29,809 nt of DNA, taken from Alphaproteobacteria bacterium. Lineage in GTDB: Bacteria; Pseudomonadota; Alphaproteobacteria; UBA7887. A model generated the notes under the pieces. That model saw only the letters and a program-made list of their open reading frames with translations, was not told the origin of the DNA and searched no databases. Positions 1 through 6,902 of the stretch are shown piece after piece (the stretch's first letter is position 1; each line of letters opens with the position of its first letter). Made by a program: the position numbers and the translations under genes. The stretch is taken from assembly GCA_028289725.1 (NCBI GenBank), contig JANQOH010000478.1, forward strand, positions 1 through 29,809, in the 5' to 3' direction.

Positions 1-538
1 AAATGCGGTACTTGGGCGTCGGTGGCAGATCGAATCCGGTGCCGACAAACACAGCCTTATTCAGCCAGCCATAACGCTCGTCTCCGGTCTCGAACCGAGG
101 CGTAATGCGAAAGTAGTACTCAGAGTCCGATGGCTTATCGCCGTTGAGGAAACGGCGCCAATTGTCGGGCGACATCCGCACCAAACCGCCATATTGCGTG
201 TAGATCGTCGCGCCATCATCGGTTTCGAGCACCGCACGAATATCGACCTCGAAAATGCCGTCCGCGCGCATCACGGCCCAGTCGCCGCCGCCCTCGAGAA
301 TACGGCCACTAAGGCGTGGGCCTTCGACGCGGCCGCCAGCAACGCGCAAGATTGTGCGGCTGCCTCTTGGGCCGTTAGGAATGCGGATCGGCGGGATGAG
401 ATCGAAGTGAAGATCGCAAACCGCCGAAAGCGCAAGACTGTCCGGCGCCGCCGCGGATGCCGAATGGCATTGCGCACCGCCGGTCAAGATCACGGCACTC
501 GCCGCGCCAGCCAAGAAATCGCGTCTTTGAATGGTCAT
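1..538 (-). CDS. DUF3237-family protein with Tat-type signal, 3' end outside window
   Basis: The reading frame is open from an ATG at 536-538 to the left edge, giving about 179 residues without a stop. The N-terminus begins MTIQRRDFLAGAASAVILTG, a twin-arginine (RRDFL) followed by a hydrophobic stretch, so Tat export is likely. The mature part has the DUF3237 pattern: a paired-strand opening around DLHFDLIPPIRIPNGPRGSR, then RVEGPRLSGRILEGGGDW, LETDDGATIYTQYGG and a C-terminal FETGDERYGWLNKAVFVGTG. Members are about 150 residues, probably beta-barrel proteins, with no settled biochemical role. It is the last gene of a minus-strand cluster, 71 nt after the universal stress protein, so it is probably co-transcribed. 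The family call is from motif recognition; function is unknown. Confidence 0.8.
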   Translation of the reverse strand, partial: MTIQRRDFLAGAASAVILTGGAQCHSASAAAPDSLALSAVCDLHFDLIPPIRIPNGPRGSRTILRVAGGRVEGPRLSGRILEGGGDWAVMRADGIFEVDIRAVLETDDGATIYTQYGGLVRMSPDNWRRFLNGDKPSDSEYYFRITPRFETGDERYGWLNKAVFVGTGFDLPPTPKYRI

Positions 539-609
539 AGTGGGCCCCTTTTTGTGCACTGCCGCGGTCGAGCAACATGTTCCGACCGACAGCGGCCAAG
601 GTGCCAATG

Positions 610-1491
610 CTAATGCATCATCAGCACGGGGATTGTAGCGCCGCGCAATATGTCGGCCGTCGCGCTGCCAAATATTAAGCGACTGAACCGGTTGCGGGTA
701 TAGGCACCCATGACGAGCAAATCCGCGCTAATCGCTTCCGCTCGCTCTATCAGCAGAGAGCCCGCTGTCTCGCGTGAGCCGGCCAATGTCACGGTGTCCG
801 CTGTGATGCCGTGCCAGGCGAGTGTGCCGACCAGTTGGTTCGCGCCGGGTTCGATGGGACCGTCTTCGTCAATCGAAATCACGGTCACTTTGTTTGCATG
901 AGACACCAAATCGGTTGCGACCGAGACGGCACGCGCGGCTTCGATGCTCCCATTCCAGCCAATCGCAATGGTGTCCGCGCGCCATTTCGTGCGGCCCTCA
1001 GGCACCGTCAGGACCGGGCGTCCCGACTCGCGCAAACAGGTCCCCGCGATATCCGGCACCGAGCGGCCTTTCGCACCAAGACCGACCACGACGAGGTCGG
1101 CGAGCCGCGCACGCGCGGCCAGGTGCTCGCTGAAGTCACCGGTTTCTTCGACAAACGCGACAGAATGGATTTTGTCCGACTCTTCCGGCTCGGCGCGCCG
1201 CGGCACCTGATGGCGCGCCATCGCCGCTTCAAAAATCGCCTCGGCGGCGTCGCGACGTTCGGCGACCGCCTTTTCAATTTCGGTCATAAGAAGCTCGGCG
1301 GCCGATCCCGGAAGCCCGTCCGGTATGAGGGCTTCGGTTGGGCCGGCATGCGGCGCGCACAAATAGGCTTCGACATGGGCGTCGATTGCGTCCGCCATGC
1401 TGAGCGCCATGTCCAGCGCATCGGACTCCGGGTTATACTCTTGTGTGCCCGACCAACCGGTGAGCGGAACCATGATCTTCTTGAATGACAC
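610..1491 (-). CDS. Universal stress protein, tandem UspA type
   Basis: A 293-residue protein, about twice a single Usp domain. The N-terminal half starts with the typical FKKIMVPLTG strand and keeps ADLVVVGLGAKGRS at its end. The C-terminal half (from about residue 170, DTIAIGWNGSIEAARAV) ends with a nucleotide-loop motif, MGAYTRNRFSRLIFGSAT, then the final strand IPVLMMH. The loop resembles the G-2X-G-9X-G(S/T) ATP-binding signature, but the second Gly position is Thr. Such proteins are cytoplasmic and induced by starvation or oxidative and membrane stress. It starts 18 nt after the stop of the host-attachment gene, so the two form one operon. The family is clear; the stress sensed is not. 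Confidence 0.92.
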   Translation of the reverse strand: MSFKKIMVPLTGWSGTQEYNPESDALDMALSMADAIDAHVEAYLCAPHAGPTEALIPDGLPGSAAELLMTEIEKAVAERRDAAEAIFEAAMARHQVPRRAEPEESDKIHSVAFVEETGDFSEHLAARARLADLVVVGLGAKGRSVPDIAGTCLRESGRPVLTVPEGRTKWRADTIAIGWNGSIEAARAVSVATDLVSHANKVTVISIDEDGPIEPGANQLVGTLAWHGITADTVTLAGSRETAGSLLIERAEAISADLLVMGAYTRNRFSRLIFGSATADILRGATIPVLMMH

Positions 1492-1509
1492 CGGGCCCCT
1501 ACCCCTCGC

Positions 1510-1959
1510 TCAAACCGCCAAGACTTTGCCGATCGGTTCCGCGAGTTCGTGATCCTTCAAGTGCGTCAGGTCCTTGTTGAGTTCGGCTGAAATCTTCGCC
1601 CGCACGCCGTTATCGAGGCTGGCCCGGAGATCGCCGAGCGCTTGCGGCGGTGCAACAAGGACCAAACGGTCATAGGCCTGCCGATTGTGGGCGTGGCGGA
1701 GATGCTGCGCAACGGTGTGGACGAAATCGCGTTTCTCAGTGCGTTGCGGATCCGACCGTGGTTCCTTGGCGTGACGACCATCGCCCGCGCTGTCAAAGGT
1801 CCGTCCCGGACGATCCGAGCCGATGTCTCGCGCTGCCGCATTTGGTCCGGAAAAGGTACCATTGGGGACCGCAGTTAAGCCTTTGCCCGGTCCGTTGTTG
1901 GCGAATAGACGTGCACGGGCCCCGTCGGCCACCACCACCCAAGTCACGGTCCCTTTCAT
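1510..1959 (-). CDS. Host-attachment family protein (baeRF-like)
   Basis: A 149-residue protein beginning MKGTVTWVVVADGARARLF, the usual start of proteins annotated as 'required for attachment to host cells' (distant eRF1-domain-2 relatives). The middle is polar (GRTFDSAGDGRHAKEPRSDP), then FVHTVAQHLRHAHNRQAYDRLVLVAPPQALGDLR and KDLTHLKDHELAEPIGKVLA, all typical of the family. I chose the ATG at 1957-1959 because GGAGGG lies 8 nt upstream and because the frame's longer N-terminal extension has no family similarity. It heads the operon that continues into the universal stress protein, which suggests a stress or surface-adaptation role. The attachment function comes from plant-associated alphaproteobacteria and is not shown for most members. 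Confidence 0.85.
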   Translation of the reverse strand: MKGTVTWVVVADGARARLFANNGPGKGLTAVPNGTFSGPNAAARDIGSDRPGRTFDSAGDGRHAKEPRSDPQRTEKRDFVHTVAQHLRHAHNRQAYDRLVLVAPPQALGDLRASLDNGVRAKISAELNKDLTHLKDHELAEPIGKVLAV

Positions 1960-2151
1960 CGAGACCCTCCATTCTCCAGGATACGGACGTCTTTCGAGAT
2001 TGATTGGTATCGCGACGCTCGGAGCGCCGTCTCTGACCTGGATCAAGAGCGCGTCTCCGTAGACATCGGCACAGAAATGCGGCGTTATCGATATAATTGA
2101 GTCGACCGATGGCCTATTCCCGTCGTTATCCGAGAACAAAGACGCACGCTG

Positions 2152-3372
2152 ATGAGCATAGAATTTGACCCAACTCGCCCCGAGGTGATGGCGGACCCCT
2201 ACCCGATTTACCAAAGGCTACGCGCCGAAGACCCGGTACATTGGTGCCCGCCCCTCCGTGGTTGGGTCGTAACCCGCTATGATGACGTGCGGATGGCGCA
2301 ACGCGACGCGCGTTTTTCGGCCGATCGCGCCACCCCGTTTGCGGACCAAAGGGCCCGCGACGAACAACCAGATGCGGCGCGCATGGGACATTTGCTTGCC
2401 AAATGGGTCGTGTTCAATGATCCACCGCGCCATACGGTGTTGCGTCGGCTCATGCTCGATGCCTTTACGCCGCGCGCGATCGAGGCCTTGCGTGGCCGGA
2501 TAACCGAAATCGTCGATGACTTGTTGCGCAGCGCCGACGGGCGCCCGGACATCGATTTGATCGGCGACTTTGCTTATCCGCTACCTGCGACGGTCATCGC
2601 TCATATTTTGGGCGTACCAGACCAGGATATCGATCGGTTCCGCGCGTGGTCTGACGATCTTGCGACCGTTGTCGGCGTTTCTTTCGCGGTCCCGGATCGG
2701 TATCAGCGCGGCGCCCGCGCACTCGCGGAACTCAATCAATACTTCCATGAGATCGTCGCCGAACGCCGCGCGCGGGGCGACAAGGGCGCGCTGGTCGACG
2801 CTTTGATCAACGCGCACGACGAAGATGGCAGCCTTAGCAGCGAAGAATTGGTGGGCAACTGCGTTGTCTTATTGTTCGCCGGCCATGAGACCACTACCAA
2901 TTTGATTGGCAATGGAATGGTCCTGCTTTTGGAACGTCCCGACCAGTTGAAGAAACTGCGTGCCAATCCGGATTTGATGTCGACGGCGGTCGAGGAAATT
3001 CTGCGGTACGAGTCGCCGGCGCACGCCGTGATGCGCCTCGCGGCGGAGGATTTCGAACTGCGTGGCAAGCAAATCAAGAAGGGCGATCGGACCTTCTTGA
3101 TGCTTGCTGCCGCCAACCGCGATCCGGACCATTTCGAAGATCCCGAACGCTTCGACATTACCCGCGATCCCAACCGGCATTTGTCGTTCGGCTACGGACT
3201 GCACTTCTGTATCGGCGCGCAGTTGGCGCGGGTCGAAGGCGAAATTGCGCTGCGCCGTCTTCTGGAACGATTTCCTTCGATCGCGCTCAACGCCGATCAT
3301 CTGGAATGGGATCTGTCGCTCGTCTTGCGCGGCGTCCATGCCCTCCCCTTGTCGCTGAAGGCGGCGGCATAG
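2152..3372 (+). CDS. Cytochrome P450 (bacterial class I type)
   Basis: A 406-residue soluble P450 of standard length. The I-helix oxygen-activation motif is AGHETTTN (residues 243-250), the ExxR motif is E282-I-L-R285, and the haem loop FGYGLHFCIGAQLAR carries the proximal Cys353. The opening FDPTRPEVMADPYPIYQRLR is typical of CYP families that hydroxylate terpenoids, fatty acids or xenobiotics. No ferredoxin or ferredoxin-reductase gene is adjacent, so redox partners must come from elsewhere. The start codon follows no strong Shine-Dalgarno sequence; the N-terminus matches the family, which supports it. The gene is divergent from the host-attachment operon, sharing a 192-nt intergenic region. 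Family assignment is firm; the substrate is unknown. Confidence 0.95.
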   Translation: MSIEFDPTRPEVMADPYPIYQRLRAEDPVHWCPPLRGWVVTRYDDVRMAQRDARFSADRATPFADQRARDEQPDAARMGHLLAKWVVFNDPPRHTVLRRLMLDAFTPRAIEALRGRITEIVDDLLRSADGRPDIDLIGDFAYPLPATVIAHILGVPDQDIDRFRAWSDDLATVVGVSFAVPDRYQRGARALAELNQYFHEIVAERRARGDKGALVDALINAHDEDGSLSSEELVGNCVVLLFAGHETTTNLIGNGMVLLLERPDQLKKLRANPDLMSTAVEEILRYESPAHAVMRLAAEDFELRGKQIKKGDRTFLMLAAANRDPDHFEDPERFDITRDPNRHLSFGYGLHFCIGAQLARVEGEIALRRLLERFPSIALNADHLEWDLSLVLRGVHALPLSLKAAA

Positions 3373-3389
3373 CGCCCCTCACCGCACGT

Positions 3390-3409
3390 CGTGTCCGGAG
3401 CCGGACACG
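3390..3409 (+). terminator. 8-bp hairpin after the P450 gene, no U-tract
   Basis: CGTGTCCG (3390-3397) pairs perfectly with CGGACACG (3402-3409) around a GAGC loop, 18 nt after the P450 stop codon. No T-run follows, so it is either a weak terminator, a transcript 3'-end stabiliser, or an unrelated structure. A run of seven T begins at 3468, too far away to act as the terminator tail. Confidence 0.4.
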
Positions 3410-3486
3410 GGAAACACTCAGCCGACGCCATTCTCATCCCGTTCCGTGAGGCAAACCGCAACAAGTCTTTTTTTGAATAATTCTTA

Positions 3487-3515
3487 TTTACAATAATCTC
3501 GTTTCGACGTATACG
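3487..3515 (+). promoter_or_regulatory. Sigma70-like promoter for the structured RNA
   Basis: TTTACA (3487-3492, like TTGACA) is followed by exactly 17 nt and TATACG (3510-3515, like TATAAT), in the only AT-rich patch of the region (3463-3500). A start site about 7 nt downstream falls at 3521-3523, exactly where the proposed end-closing helix of the RNA begins. The -10 box is imperfect in its last two bases. The call is from sequence pattern only. Confidence 0.5.
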
Positions 3516-3934
3516 CATGCTCGGCCGTTTGGGGTCGTTAGGATAGCGGCGGGTGACCGTCGTAAAGGTGTGACGCCTACGTAGCATCGCCTCTTCGGAG
3601 GTCCATCCAAACAAGCCGCGGCCTTTCCCGTGAGGGGGCTTCCGTTGAGGGAGCGAAGCCGTATCCCAGTCTGGTCCGTAAGGATAAGCCGGTCGAAAGT
3701 GGCTGGCGAAAAGCGGTGTGACATCCGCGCCGGTGGTCATCTGGGCTGCGTGCGATTGGTAAGCGGTAGTGGTCTGGTCCAAGGCCGGTGAGCCAAGGGC
3801 GGATCGCAGTATCAAGGGCCGAAATGTCCTGACATACCGTGGTGCGGGTTCACGCCCAAGTCACAGGCGGTGAGTGCTATTTCGTTCCCCAAAAGGAAAC
3901 GGAGGCACCGGCCAGCCTCATCGTCGTAGGTTGC

Positions 3935-4006
3935 AGCTTGTTAGCTCAGAAGTAGAGCGACAGATCTTAACTCTGTAGGTCGTTGGTGCGAATCCAACCC
4001 AAGCAC
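3935..4006 (+). ncRNA. Degenerate tRNA-like domain inside the structured RNA
   Basis: A cloverleaf can be drawn. The D stem is GCTC/GAGC (3944-3947/3955-3958), and the anticodon stem ACAGA/TCTGT (3960-3964/3972-3976) carries a 7-nt loop, TCTTAAC. The variable loop is AGGTC, and the T stem GTTGG/CCAAC (3982-3986/3994-3998) carries the loop TGCGAAT. The acceptor has only five central pairs (GCTTG with CAAGC), with mismatches at both ends. The nominal anticodon is UUA, which would read the UAA stop codon. Position 33 is C instead of the near-universal U, the D loop lacks the GG pair, the T loop has G where T55 is expected, and no CCA follows. These defects argue against a normal elongator tRNA and for a tRNA mimic or decayed tRNA. 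Confidence 0.6.
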
Positions 4007-4303
4007 ATGCCTTTCCACGCATGGAAACGCAAAGCGCTGGCCGGGACGATGTGAAAGACGCTTAAGCCCGCCCTCTTCGGAGAAGGCGGGGCCGCCAAGC
4101 CCGCAAGGCGCGGCGGCTTCTAGCGGGACGGACCGAATTGGGTCGCGCAACCCAACCCGGTCGGAACCCTAGGATCAGCATCGTTCGCTGAGGAGTGGCG
4201 GCCCATAGCAGCCAGTGTTGAGCGGATATCCTGGGAAACCGGGATGGACACGTTGGGAACGGCGGGCGCCACCCGCCGGTACGCCAATCAAAGACCGCTC
4301 GCC

Positions 4304-4326
4304 AGCGCCCGTAGTCTCAGGGGGCT
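4304..4326 (+). terminator. Weak terminator-like hairpin near the RNA 3' end
   Basis: AGCGCCC (4304-4310) pairs with GGGGGCT (4320-4326) apart from one mismatch, around a 9-nt loop, and is followed by CTTATCTCGTTTA. The tail is only loosely T-rich. It could be an internal helix of the structured RNA rather than a stop signal, and it conflicts with a 3' end near 4420 if it terminates. Confidence 0.25.
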
Positions 4327-4434
4327 CTTATCTCGTTTAGTGCGAAGTTCCCCCGGCAAGCGACACCTGGTTAGACGAAATTCTTTGTCGATGACCTGTC
4401 CCGACGCGCGACGGCCTTATCGTTACACAAAAAT

Positions 4435-5013
4435 CTACCGATTTACTTCTACTTCGACATAGCCACCGTGCAGGAAGCAGGTCTTCGTGAAGGCGACCAG
4501 TTCTCTCCGGTCTAAGCGGCTAACATCCGCCGTCGTTGGCATCTCCTTCCCGCCCGCATCGAAGGATTCATCAATCTGCGACAAGACCACGATCGAGGCG
4601 CCAGAATTTGCCGCGAGATGCTGCAAGTCTTGCAACTGCTCACCCAGGGAAGCATTGCCGGTTTGTTGGTCTAGGCGCTGGAGAAAATCCACCACGACAA
4701 AAGGCGCTTTCCCTGCATCCTGAACCCGATCCAAGATGAAGCCGGAATCAATGCTTTCATCGCAATCAATGGTCAGGTCACGGTCCTGACCATCCCGCGC
4801 CAGATCCAATGATTCCAGCCGTTCGGCCATGTCCGCGTCGGTCTCTTCGAGTGTGAAGAAATAGCTGTCGCGCCCGGTGCGCGCGGCCTCTACGGCTAGC
4901 TGCAAGCCGAGTACCGTTTTGCCGTGGCCCGGGCGACCGCCCATCAGCATGAGAACGCCGGGGTCCAATTCGGCCATCAACTCTCTGGCCGGATCGTCGG
5001 AACGAAGTCTCAT
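4435..5013 (-). CDS. Orphan DnaB-like RecA-fold ATPase
   Basis: A 192-residue protein containing only the RecA-type ATPase core of a DnaB helicase. The Walker A motif is GGRPGHGKT near residues 25-33, FFTLEE follows, Walker B is FVVVDFLQRL near 105-114, and IVVLSQID near 140 matches DnaB motif H3/sensor. DnaB is about 450 residues; here the N-terminal primase-binding domain and linker are missing, so this is not the replicative helicase. Similar short 'DNA helicase' genes occur in many alphaproteobacteria with unknown role. The ATG at 5011-5013 is preceded by GGAGGG at 6 nt. It converges on the structured RNA, ending 15 nt beyond that RNA's proposed 3' end. Fold certain, function open. Confidence 0.8.
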   Translation of the reverse strand: MRLRSDDPARELMAELDPGVLMLMGGRPGHGKTVLGLQLAVEAARTGRDSYFFTLEETDADMAERLESLDLARDGQDRDLTIDCDESIDSGFILDRVQDAGKAPFVVVDFLQRLDQQTGNASLGEQLQDLQHLAANSGASIVVLSQIDESFDAGGKEMPTTADVSRLDRRELVAFTKTCFLHGGYVEVEVNR

Positions 5014-5128
5014 TCAAAACCCTCCATACATGTGGCGTGCTACGTAAGACGAAATTTGGATGCTTAACGCCGACGCGATTGCTCCGTTAAGTATCGCCCA
5101 CTCTCGAGGCCAAGATAGCCAACGCAAG

Positions 5129-5215
5129 TGGTACCCGCTGCCGGACTCGAACCGGCACGGCCTTGCGGCCTCAGGATTTTAAGTCCTGTGTGTCTACCAA
5201 TTCCACCAAGCGGGC
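5129..5215 (-). tRNA. tRNA-Leu (anticodon UAA)
   Basis: An 87-nt class II tRNA. The acceptor stem is GCCCGCT with AGCGGGT, the D arm is GGTGGAATTGGTAGACAC, and the anticodon stem AGGA/TCCT encloses CTTAAAA, giving anticodon UAA for codon UUA. A long variable arm (GGCCGCAAGGCC region) and a T arm with the standard TTCGAGT loop are present, and the 3' CCA is encoded (5129-5131). All identity and structural features are intact, unlike the tRNA-like domain near 3935. It lies between the DnaB-like gene and the HPF gene on the same strand, with its 3' end facing the structured-RNA region. Confidence 0.97.
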
Positions 5216-5225
5216 ATGGGCTCGA

Positions 5226-5231
5226 TTTATA
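5226..5231 (-). promoter_or_regulatory. -10 box for tRNA-Leu
   Basis: On the minus strand TATAAA ends 10 nt before the mature 5' end of tRNA-Leu at 5215, a usual distance for a tRNA promoter. I see no good -35 hexamer 16-18 nt further upstream, so this is a partial match. Confidence 0.4.
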
Positions 5232-5361
5232 GCAGAGTGTGCAGGATTTGGCGCGTTAATGCGCATCCCTTCGCCGCGTGTTCAGGCCTTAGAACGAACG
5301 CACTGAAAAGACCGTATTCGGCCAGTAGAACGCACGTCGACGTGGCGTTTAGCCGCGTCAC

Positions 5362-5919
5362 TCAGGCGTGCGGGCGCACCGTGCTGGCTTGGGCGCCGTG
5401 TTCGCTTTCGCCGCCGGCAACCACCACCGCGACGCGACTGCCGGGTGCGAGCTTCGCGAATGCATCGCCGATGACGCTGTTGCGGTGGAAGTACACCTCG
5501 CCTTCTTGGCCGATGTCGATGAAGCCATATCCGTCTTCGGGAAACAGCTTGATCACCTTGCCCTCTTGCTGTGGCTCGGCGGCGACTTTGACCTCGCGCC
5601 GTAGTGTCCGGACATAGTCCTTCACCTGACGCGTCATGGCGTTAAAGGCGTCGCGGACCGCGACCAAAACGTCGGCATGCGCTTCGTCGCGCCCTGGATC
5701 ATTGCTGACGACCAGGCGTCGGCCCGGCACACTGGCGGTGACGCGGACATGATATTGCCGGCCCGTCCGATGATGACGATGCGGCGCCTCGACCGTCACA
5801 TGGCAGCGGGTGATCTTGGCGAAATATTGGTCGAGCTTCGCGACACGGGCACGAATGTCGTTCTGCACGGCATCCGATGGCGCCATGTTTTTGAAGCCGA
5901 CCTCCAAAGAGGCAACCAT
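5362..5919 (-). CDS. HPF/RaiA ribosome-associated protein fused to a cold-shock domain
   Basis: A 185-residue two-domain protein. Residues 1-110 are an HPF/YfiA-like fold (LEVGFKNMAPSDAV, RVAKLDQYFAKITRCHVTVEAP, VAVRDAFNAMTRQVKDY), which in relatives binds the 30S decoding region during hibernation. Residues 119-183 are a cold-shock OB domain with the RNA-binding motifs GYGFI (130-134) and VYFHR (142-146). The fusion is recurrent in Proteobacteria, and it differs from long HPF, which carries a dimerising C-terminal domain instead. I chose the ATG at 5917-5919 because the HPF strand begins right after it; an upstream in-frame ATG at 5989-5991 would add 24 residues with no family match. Likely role: adjusting ribosomes in stress or cold (inference). 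Confidence 0.88.
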   Translation of the reverse strand: MVASLEVGFKNMAPSDAVQNDIRARVAKLDQYFAKITRCHVTVEAPHRHHRTGRQYHVRVTASVPGRRLVVSNDPGRDEAHADVLVAVRDAFNAMTRQVKDYVRTLRREVKVAAEPQQEGKVIKLFPEDGYGFIDIGQEGEVYFHRNSVIGDAFAKLAPGSRVAVVVAGGESEHGAQASTVRPHA

Positions 5920-6053
5920 GATTGGAATCCCCGTACTTTCGTTACGTAAGCATAACGTGTTTCGGAGTTCGGCGGCCATGATGTGGATCAACCGGGCAAG
6001 ACGGTGATTCGTGCCTGCAGCAAGATTCGAGTGCTATTCCAAAGACGTCCGGC

Positions 6054-6809
6054 TTAAGCTTCGAGTTGCGGCTCGCCGCCCAAATCACCCACCATTTTGA
6101 CCAACCGATCGACGGCTTCGCCGAGTCGTCCCGAATCGGTTCCGCGTAACACCAAGTTGGAACCGTATCGCCCGACTTTGTAAAACGGGTAACTGCCCAT
6201 ATCGATGTCGGGATAGTCGCCCTGTAATGTACGCAGCGGTCCGGCCAATGTGCCCTCAGGGAGGAACGCGATCACGGTGCGCGACTCGATCGGTTTGCCG
6301 CCGCGGATCTCGGACAGCGCGCTTTCGAACATCGCTTTCATGATCGACGGCACGCCCGCTAGGACAAAGACATTGTCCATGCGAAAGCCGGGTGCGCCGG
6401 AAACCGGGTTCTCGACCAGGCTCGCGCCTTCCGGCGTATTGGCCATGCGCAAACGCGCTTCATTCAACTCAATGTTTCGAGCCTTGAACTGCTCTTCCAG
6501 GATCGACCGAGCGTCCGCATGCTGAATCAATGGCACGCCGAATGCCTTGGCGACGCACTCGGCCGTGATGTCGTCGTGCGTCGGCCCGATGCCGCCGGTG
6601 GTAAAGACGTAATCGTATTTTGCGCGACACTCGTTAAGTGTCGCGACGACGACCTCTTCCACATCCGGGATAACGCGCGCTTCCGCCATTTGAACGCCAT
6701 GTTCGGTCAAACGGGTGGCGATGTAGTTCAGGTTCACATCTTGCGTGCGCCCCGAAAGGATCTCGTTGCCGATGATCAAGGCACACGCGGTGGGATTGTG
6801 TTTCGTCAT
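6054..6809 (-). CDS. CinA/MoaB-type molybdopterin-binding domain protein
   Basis: A 251-residue protein with the MoCF/MoaB-Mog fold: ACALIIGNEILSGRTQDVN at the start, the FTTGGIGPTHDDIT loop near residues 70-85 that binds the cofactor in relatives, and NPVSGAPGFRMDNVFVLAGVPSIM in the middle. It matches the N-terminal half of CinA, but the C-terminal amidase (PncC) domain is absent, so it is the short 'competence/damage-inducible protein A' type. Relatives of that half can hydrolyse ADP-ribose or related nucleotides. The ATG at 6807-6809 is supported by GGAGG 6 nt upstream; the upstream part of the open frame has no similarity. It is divergent from sfsA with a 93-nt gap. The substrate is unproven. 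Confidence 0.88.
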   Translation of the reverse strand: MTKHNPTACALIIGNEILSGRTQDVNLNYIATRLTEHGVQMAEARVIPDVEEVVVATLNECRAKYDYVFTTGGIGPTHDDITAECVAKAFGVPLIQHADARSILEEQFKARNIELNEARLRMANTPEGASLVENPVSGAPGFRMDNVFVLAGVPSIMKAMFESALSEIRGGKPIESRTVIAFLPEGTLAGPLRTLQGDYPDIDMGSYPFYKVGRYGSNLVLRGTDSGRLGEAVDRLVKMVGDLGGEPQLEA

Positions 6810-6902
6810 GTCCGCCTCCGTGGTCCCTAGAATAGCGGACATGGCGACGCGTCCAAAACCCTGCGTGGGCCAGCACGCCGCATGTTGATATGATGCGGAC
6901 AC

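Larger units (their letters stand above)
3521..4420 (+). ncRNA. Candidate ~900-nt structured non-coding RNA
   Basis: No credible protein gene occupies 3373-4434, but the plus strand is packed with hairpins. Examples are CCTC-UUCG-GAGG (3590-3601), CCC-GUGA-GGG (3627-3636), GGCTTC/GAAGCC (3637-3642/3655-3660), UCC-GUAA-GGA (3675-3684), TGCGAT/ATCGCA (3751-3756/3803-3808), a two-part stem capped by UUCG (4067-4090), GCCGCC/GGCGGC (4091-4096/4112-4117) with an internal GCAA, a four-segment stem at 4120-4172 with TTGGGT/ACCCAA at its tip, a 7-bp stem capped by GAAA (4228-4245) and CGGCGGG/CCCGCCG (4260-4278). The GNRA and UUCG loops are read only on the plus strand. The ends can pair: GGCCGT 3523-3528 with ACGGCC 4411-4416, and GTCG 3534-3537 with CGAC 4402-4405. 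A tRNA-shaped domain lies inside. The style recalls very large ornate RNAs such as GOLLD and ROOL, but I cannot show homology. No clear terminator is visible. Confidence 0.6.

Noticed and set aside
811..1488. Long open frames antisense to the universal stress protein and many other genes
   Set aside because: They are the expected by-product of high GC content; the sense frames carry all recognisable motifs.
1960..2214. An N-terminal extension of the host-attachment protein
   Set aside because: The ATG at 1959 has a strong ribosome-binding site and begins the family's conserved start; the extension would overlap the P450 5' end and has no similarity.
3297..3815. A 172-codon open frame on the minus strand overlapping the P450 3' end and the RNA region
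   Set aside because: Its product has no recognisable fold or motif, an odd Arg/Pro/Thr-rich composition, no ribosome-binding site, and it runs antisense to the P450 and through the RNA hairpins.
3935..4006. A functional suppressor tRNA reading UAA
   Set aside because: C33, the missing D-loop GG, the altered T loop, the broken acceptor and lack of CCA make normal charging and decoding unlikely; treated as a tRNA-like domain.
3521..4420. Group II or group I intron, RNase P RNA or tmRNA
   Set aside because: I find no domain V-like 34-nt hairpin with AGC/CGC triad, no group I core, no intron ORF or split exon, no RNase P P4 sequence and no tmRNA tag frame; a covariance-model search would be decisive.
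3373..5215. An integrated island or prophage remnant using tRNA-Leu as attachment site
   Set aside because: No integrase or phage gene, and no second copy of the tRNA 3' end was seen in the interval.
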